Part shown: piece by piece, positions 8,263-11,869 of the stretch
Layout: every line of letters begins with the position of its first letter
Numbering within the stretch: position 1 is the first letter of the stretch
NCBI GenBank assembly: GCA_003024985.2
Contig: PXIH01S0038173.1
Direction: 5' to 3' (one strand)
DNA: 11,869 bases
Source of the DNA: Euperipatoides rowelli
Lineage: Eukaryota; Onychophora; Udeonychophora; Euonychophora; Peripatopsidae
Position numbers and translations under genes: made by a program
The notes under the pieces: model-generated
Database searches by the model: none
Told to the model about the DNA's origin: nothing
The model's input: only the letters and a program-made list of their open reading frames with translations

Positions 8263-8514
8263 AGTTCAAGCAGGGTGGAAAACATTATAAAAATATTTGA
8301 AATTATTTTTTTATTCATATCTAATCCTGACTAACCAATATTAAGGTACTAGACAGCTAACATATACAGGAATGGAGTTATTATAATTCTATAAAAATAA
8401 AATAAAGAAATTACCAACTGTATACATGAGTATGATACAGTTGTTACTGTTAATAATTGACAATATAGCTTCTGTGAAGGCCAGAATACTGTAGTTATTT
8501 AAACAGATACTCAC

Positions 8515-8568
8515 TTCTCTACCAACATTTAGAATGATCAGGTGTACCAGACCCACTCTCATGCATTC
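8515..8568 (-). other. Candidate small exon by splice signals, unrecognised
   Basis: On the minus strand an acceptor-like TTATTCATAG ends at 8569 and a consensus donor GTGAGT follows at 8514-8509, enclosing 54 nt. One frame reads MHESGSGTPDHSKCW then stop. Another is open through the donor for 59 codons to 8389 but is hydrophobic and probably a chance run. No known domain is seen. Confidence 0.2.
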
Positions 8569-8819
8569 CTATGAATAAGAGTTAAGAATGATTCTTTGGT
8601 TTGGGAACTATTTTTATTAAAAAAAAAAACTCTAGGTTAAATTGGCTGTAAAAAAATGTTATTAATTCTTGTGAACACAGATCAAAACATTTATATAATT
8701 ATGAATAAGATATTGGACTCTGGTTTAGGTTAAAAATATATGTAATTTATTCTATTTACAATAATTGCTAATAACATGAATAGCCTAAATATAGTTTGAA
8801 ATATTTATATAAAAATATG

Positions 8820-8822
8820 NNN
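8820..8822. other. Ambiguous bases
   Basis: Three N's show unresolved assembly here, and one more N lies at 3577. Indels near homopolymers elsewhere in the window may therefore be sequence errors and not biology. Confidence 0.95.
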
Positions 8823-8916
8823 TATTAATAAAATAATGAGAAAAATGATCAAATGCATATAAAAAACATAATTGCATATTCCCTCTGACTTACAAAAAAA
8901 ATAATGAAAAACAAAC

Positions 8917-9131
8917 CTATGGTTCGTAGTCTGTTTGTTTAGCTTTCACTGCTTCTCTTGTTTCTTTTAAAAGATGATTTTTCTTCATTAAAAAATAATG
9001 TTCACTTGACTTTTCCAGGAGTTATTCAATAAATAGTGTATTTTTCTTTATCTAAACGTGCACAGAGAAAAACAATCCTTGATAGCCCTGGATTAAAGTT
9101 ATTGCTTCTTTTAAATATTGTGTAGCACTCT
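8917..9131 (-). pseudogene. Coding-like segment, possible exon or pseudo-exon, unrecognised
   Basis: A good acceptor (TTGTTTTATTTAG) ends at 9132. One frame after it gives SATQYLKEAITLIQGYQ, which looks helical, like a TPR-type repeat. After two stops the same frame resumes with LLEKSSEHYFLMKKNHLLKE and continues REAVKAKQTDYEP to a stop at 8917-8919. Keeping one frame with coherent charged helical sequence over about 215 nt, broken only by two stops, suggests decayed or mis-sequenced coding DNA. I cannot name the protein. Other minus-strand patches at 9381-10636 could belong to the same gene. Confidence 0.35.
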
Positions 9132-9380
9132 CTAAATAAAACAATTAAAAGTCAATTGATAGAAAACATCAGTGCTTCTTTAATCTAATTAACTTTGGTG
9201 TCTACTTCTTTGTTTACCTGGTAGAGGCAACTTTCATACAATCAACTCTTATCTGGGCTGTAATTATAAATCTTTTTGTTGAGATTTTATCCCAATTTTT
9301 CTCTCTGCAATATTTCTCTTCCCCCTGGCATATTCAGTGATCATAAAGCCTACAGTGGGTAAAGTCTAGGGTTATACTTG

Positions 9381-9653
9381 TTAGTGATAAAAATAATCTA
9401 AGCTATTTTGGTTAGTTTTGGATTCTCTTGGTTGTGATCGGTCAGTCATGCAGGAAAAGCTTAAATCAATAGTTTTACCAATCCTTATCAAACGAATGAC
9501 AAGAAAAGCATTAGAATCAATTATTTCCTTATTTTGTTTTTCTCTAGCTCTATTGATAAAGCAAAAGATCTTCCCGATAACCTTTTTTTTTTTTAATAAG
9601 AAAAAATCTACTTGTAAAGAAATATTATTTTTGGAAACTGGTTGAATTATAAA
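9381..9653 (-). CDS. 90-codon stop-free minus-strand segment, unrecognised (possible exon)
   Basis: The minus strand is open for 90 codons from 9653 to a TAA at 9381-9383, long for DNA this AT-rich. It has no early ATG, so it would have to be an exon; the only Met lies 23 codons from the end. It includes a Lys run from a 12-nt A tract, then INRAREKQNKEIIDSNAF and later MTDRSQPRESKTNQNSLDYF. The opposite strand is also open over 9418-9645 (75 codons, hydrophobic and Lys-rich), so one of the two is a shadow. I favour the minus strand because its neighbours on both sides show coding-like sequence in that direction, but no homology is recognised. Confidence 0.3.
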   Translation of the reverse strand, partial: FIIQPVSKNNISLQVDFFLLKKKKVIGKIFCFINRAREKQNKEIIDSNAFLVIRLIRIGKTIDLSFSCMTDRSQPRESKTNQNSLDYFYH

Positions 9654-9839
9654 TTACAGGAACATAACTTTTACTGAATATAAAAATGAAGAAATTCACT
9701 TGTTAAGATGATGGTTTAAATATGTTTAATCTTAATGAGGATTAAAATAAACTTTGCAGAAAAGTATTTCCTTATTCTTTAACATATGCAGTAGGGGAAA
9801 CAAGTATAAAGTGCTTTTAGAGCCAACATACTGTGTTTT

Positions 9840-10162
9840 CTTTTGACAGAGTGTCCAACAGCTTTACAGGAGACTACAAATTTACTAGCTTCGGTCACAA
9901 TTTTGGTTCGCTGGAACTAGCAGGTTGGTCAGCTGCAGGTAATGCAAAACTACTGGCATATCTTTACAGCTTTTAGTTGGAGCTTCCTCTATTCTAGGCA
10001 GCACTGGAAAGCTGGAGTTAACTCTTCTGGAATTGATTTTTCTTGATTCTGCTCTCCAAATCGTAATAATTTTTTACTCTTATGTTTTGATTTTTCTATC
10101 ACTGCAGACAGCTTTATAAATTCATGTTTAAGGGTTCCCTTCACAGCAGTTTTCCTGTAGAT
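9840..10162 (-). pseudogene. Coding-like segment in three frames, possible exon with indels
   Basis: A good acceptor (CCTTTTTGTTAG) ends at 10163. From 10162 a 57-codon frame reads YRKTAVKGTLKHEFIKLSAV and later LLRFGEQNQEKSIPEELTPA, ending at a TAG at 9989-9991. A second frame is open for 62 codons (10073-9885) and includes PVLPRIEEAPTKSCKDMPVV. A third, to about 9840, gives ALPAADQPASSSEPKL and SPVKLLDTLSK with stops between. Each frame looks most protein-like in a different section, in order, the pattern left by one coding sequence with small indels. The region is also visibly richer in G and C than its surroundings. Function unknown. A plus-strand exon (9850-9938) is a weaker alternative. 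Confidence 0.4.
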
Positions 10163-10246
10163 CTAACAAAAAGGCCACCAATAGTATAATCAAACATAAT
10201 TTTATGAATAATTAACTTTATTGCCACCAAACATTTTTAAGTGTTC

Positions 10247-10399
10247 TTAAAGTGTTCCTTTTACATAACACTTGATCATAGGTTTATAGTAGGGAATTCC
10301 TCTATCTTTAATGCTACTCTGTAACAGGATCCTTTGTTTTGACTCCATATGGTGCCTATGAGTCATGGCGAAGACATAATTTTTACAATATTTTAATAA
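10247..10399 (-). pseudogene. 50-codon coding-like run, unrecognised
   Basis: The minus strand is open from 10399 to a TAA at 10247-10249 and includes MTHRHHMESKQRILLQSSIK then DRGIPYYKPMIKCYVKGTL. The end, VKGTL, resembles VKGTLKHE in the next segment at about 10115, so a small duplication is possible. Composition is protein-like, but no family is recognised and no clear splice sites bracket it. Confidence 0.28.
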
Positions 10400-10478
10400 T
10401 CAGTCAGAGAAGATATTTACAATACTAATCTAAACCCAATTATAAAAAATGTCAGAGGGTATCCCAAAATACATAAAA

Positions 10479-10636
10479 CTAAAACCTGGAGCGACTGTCT
10501 AGTTGCTCTAACTGCTGAAATAATAATTTTTCGGATTTATTGATCCAAGCGATTTTTTCTTATAAGCATCATAACTGTAAGCTTTGTCAGCTAGAGTCCT
10601 GTCTGTGATAGACTGACTTTCACATGGAAAGGAGCG
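10479..10636 (-). pseudogene. Coding-like segment with a homopolymer frameshift, unrecognised
   Basis: One frame (10636-10508) reads ITDRTLADKAYSYDAYKKK. At the A-run at about 10553-10558 a second frame takes over (10559-10479) with EKIAWINKSEKLLFQQLEQL then DSRSRF and a stop. The change falls at a run of six A, where a one-base deletion or sequencing error is easy. A donor-like CAG|GTTTTA follows at 10486/10485. The second half looks like an amphipathic helix or coiled coil. No family is recognised. Confidence 0.38.
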
Positions 10637-11023
10637 CTACATGACAAAACTATTGTAATTGTGTCTAGAGATAAAAGAGTCCTAACCGATTAACTGTTTA
10701 TATTATGGTAATCTCTTTTTATTGTTTATTTATTTCTCTAGACTTTATTTCTCCTCTTTAAAGTTATTGAAAGAAAAGGTATTTCTCTTTTCATTTAATT
10801 AATGCAGCTTTATTTAAATATTTTCCTTTAATGTAATAAAGACACTTTTAACTTTATACATTATTTAAAAACATATAAAAATACAGAAAAAATCATTAAA
10901 TATATTTATTCCAGGTTTAAACCCTCATATATGATATTCAATATTAATATTTTTACACATATATTCAGATTTAGACTCTATCTTAAACAAATTATACCAT
11001 ACAAAAAAAATACCTGGAGATTA

Positions 11024-11039
11024 CTGGGTTCGAACCCAG
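11024..11039. repeat. 16-bp perfect palindrome resembling a tRNA/SINE B box
   Basis: CTGGGTTCGAACCCAG is perfectly self-complementary, and GAGA (11017-11020) and TCTC (11041-11044) extend it imperfectly. It contains GGTTCGAACCC, which matches the RNA polymerase III B-box consensus on both strands. No A box at the right distance and no cloverleaf is visible, so it is not a tRNA gene; it could be a remnant of a tRNA-derived SINE. Confidence 0.55.
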
Positions 11040-11712
11040 GTCTCTTTATATAAATAAAGATCCTTTGTATTTATTTAGAAGTTTCATCTGAACAATCCAT
11101 CTTTTGAATTTATTCGTGAGAAACTCTATTTTAAGAAAATTTCTGACTAGGCTACAACTAGCATATTTAATATTCAACTTATTTATTATCTTCTTCTCTT
11201 AGCCAGACTTTTACTTAGTCATTTTGTTGATGACTTCCATGTTTTTTTTTATGTTATTAGCAACAATAAAAATTCCTTATGCCATATCTTTGGCACTATC
11301 CCTCAAATATGTAATTAATATTTAAAAACATATTTTATTTATAATGGAATTTTCCTAACATGATTTCCTAGCCTTTAGACTCTAAAAATCTATTTATTTT
11401 TAGGGTTGGACAGATGAACTAATTCATTTCTCCTATTAAATTGCATATGTGCCCTATTACAATGTTATTGTAGATCTTATCAAACTTTAACTTATTTTAT
11501 CTTGTGACTTTATCTTTTATTTTATTTTTTCCCACTTCTCTCGAGAATTACTTGTCCTCCTATAATATACTTTAAATAATATTTGTTTGTAAGGCTCTTA
11601 TTTTCCCACTGTTTTAGTTCTGTTTATTTACTATCTGATAGACTATCTGTTGTGTCTATTAAGATGAACTAAGTCCCTATAGACTCTGTTGTAAGTAATT
11701 AAATAAATTCCA

Positions 11713-11734
11713 ACACACACACATAAAAAAAAAA
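11713..11734 (+). repeat. Short CA microsatellite with A-run
   Basis: A run of about five CA units is followed by CATA and about ten A. It is simple sequence with no gene nearby. Confidence 0.8.
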
Positions 11735-11869
11735 CATATTATGTCTCTTTATTGTCAACAATTTAAAACTGAAAAGGAACACTGATAAGGAATGTCTTTA
11801 TTAAGGTACAAGGATAAACAGTTTTAATTAGGTGGGGTTAAAAAATAAATAAAAATTATGTGGAAAATT

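Larger units (their letters stand above)
7165..8380 (-). other. Presumed retroelement leader and possible 5' LTR, not proven
   Basis: The element's leader and 5' LTR must lie on this side of gag. Two signals have the right orientation on the minus strand: a TATA-like box (GGTATATAAAACC, 7802-7814) and AATAAAG at 7233-7239. I could not find a clear primer-binding site, nor a matching copy below 1457, which would prove LTR identity. The rest is AT-rich with a T/A-rich low-complexity block at 7325-7400. The plus-strand open frame at 7334-7579 is rich in Ile, Phe, Leu and Asn and reflects base composition. Confidence 0.3.
10640..11869. other. AT-rich intron-like or intergenic DNA
   Basis: I see no coding-like run on either strand. 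Contents are AT-rich low-complexity sequence, one 16-bp palindrome at 11024-11039 and a short CA repeat with an A-run at 11713-11734. Confidence 0.6.

Noticed and set aside
9850-9938. Plus-strand exon: acceptor TTTTGACAG, donor CAG|GTAATG
   Set aside because: Splice signals are good and one frame is open, but the minus strand over the same interval and its neighbours looks more coding. Kept only as an alternative.
11012-11044. tRNA gene
   Set aside because: The B-box match is palindromic and gives no 5-bp T stem with a 7-nt loop; no A box or acceptor stem.

Overview
The window is AT-rich eukaryotic DNA, most likely from an invertebrate animal. It carries Helitron, piggyBac-type and Ty3/Gypsy sequences, putative splice signals, long A/T runs and a few N's. 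Nothing looks bacterial: there is no operon layout and no gene starts behind a ribosome binding site. I cannot name the species. No intact protein-coding gene is visible; the recognisable coding material is decayed mobile-element sequence.

Layout. Positions 1-303 are the 3' end of a Helitron-type transposon: about 2.3 tandem units of ~127 bp, then the terminal hairpin and CTAG end. Positions 304-1456 hold no recognised gene, only a G-tract, an A-run and a weak minus-strand patch of coding-like sequence. Positions 1457-7164 are one degenerate Ty3/Gypsy LTR retrotransposon on the minus strand, in the order gag (with a CCHC zinc knuckle), protease (DTGS), reverse transcriptase (YLDD), RNase H and integrase. 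It has many stops and frameshifts. Its reverse transcriptase is split at 3346-4355 by a ~1.0 kb non-autonomous element with TTAA target sites and piggyBac-like terminal repeats; that element contains its own ~175 bp tandem repeat.

Positions 7165-8380 should hold the retroelement leader and 5' LTR. I see a TATA-like box and a poly(A) signal in the right orientation, but no second copy that would prove an LTR.

Positions 8380-10640 contain several separate stop-free, protein-like patches, mostly best read on the minus strand, some next to plausible splice sites. They may be exons of an unrecognised host gene, a pseudogene, or a gene whose frame is broken by sequence errors. Positions 10640-11869 are intron-like or intergenic AT-rich DNA with one 16-bp palindrome that resembles a tRNA/SINE B box, and a short CA repeat.

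The pieces do not form a working system. The nesting gives a relative history: the Gypsy copy inserted first, and the piggyBac-like element then landed in its RT region.
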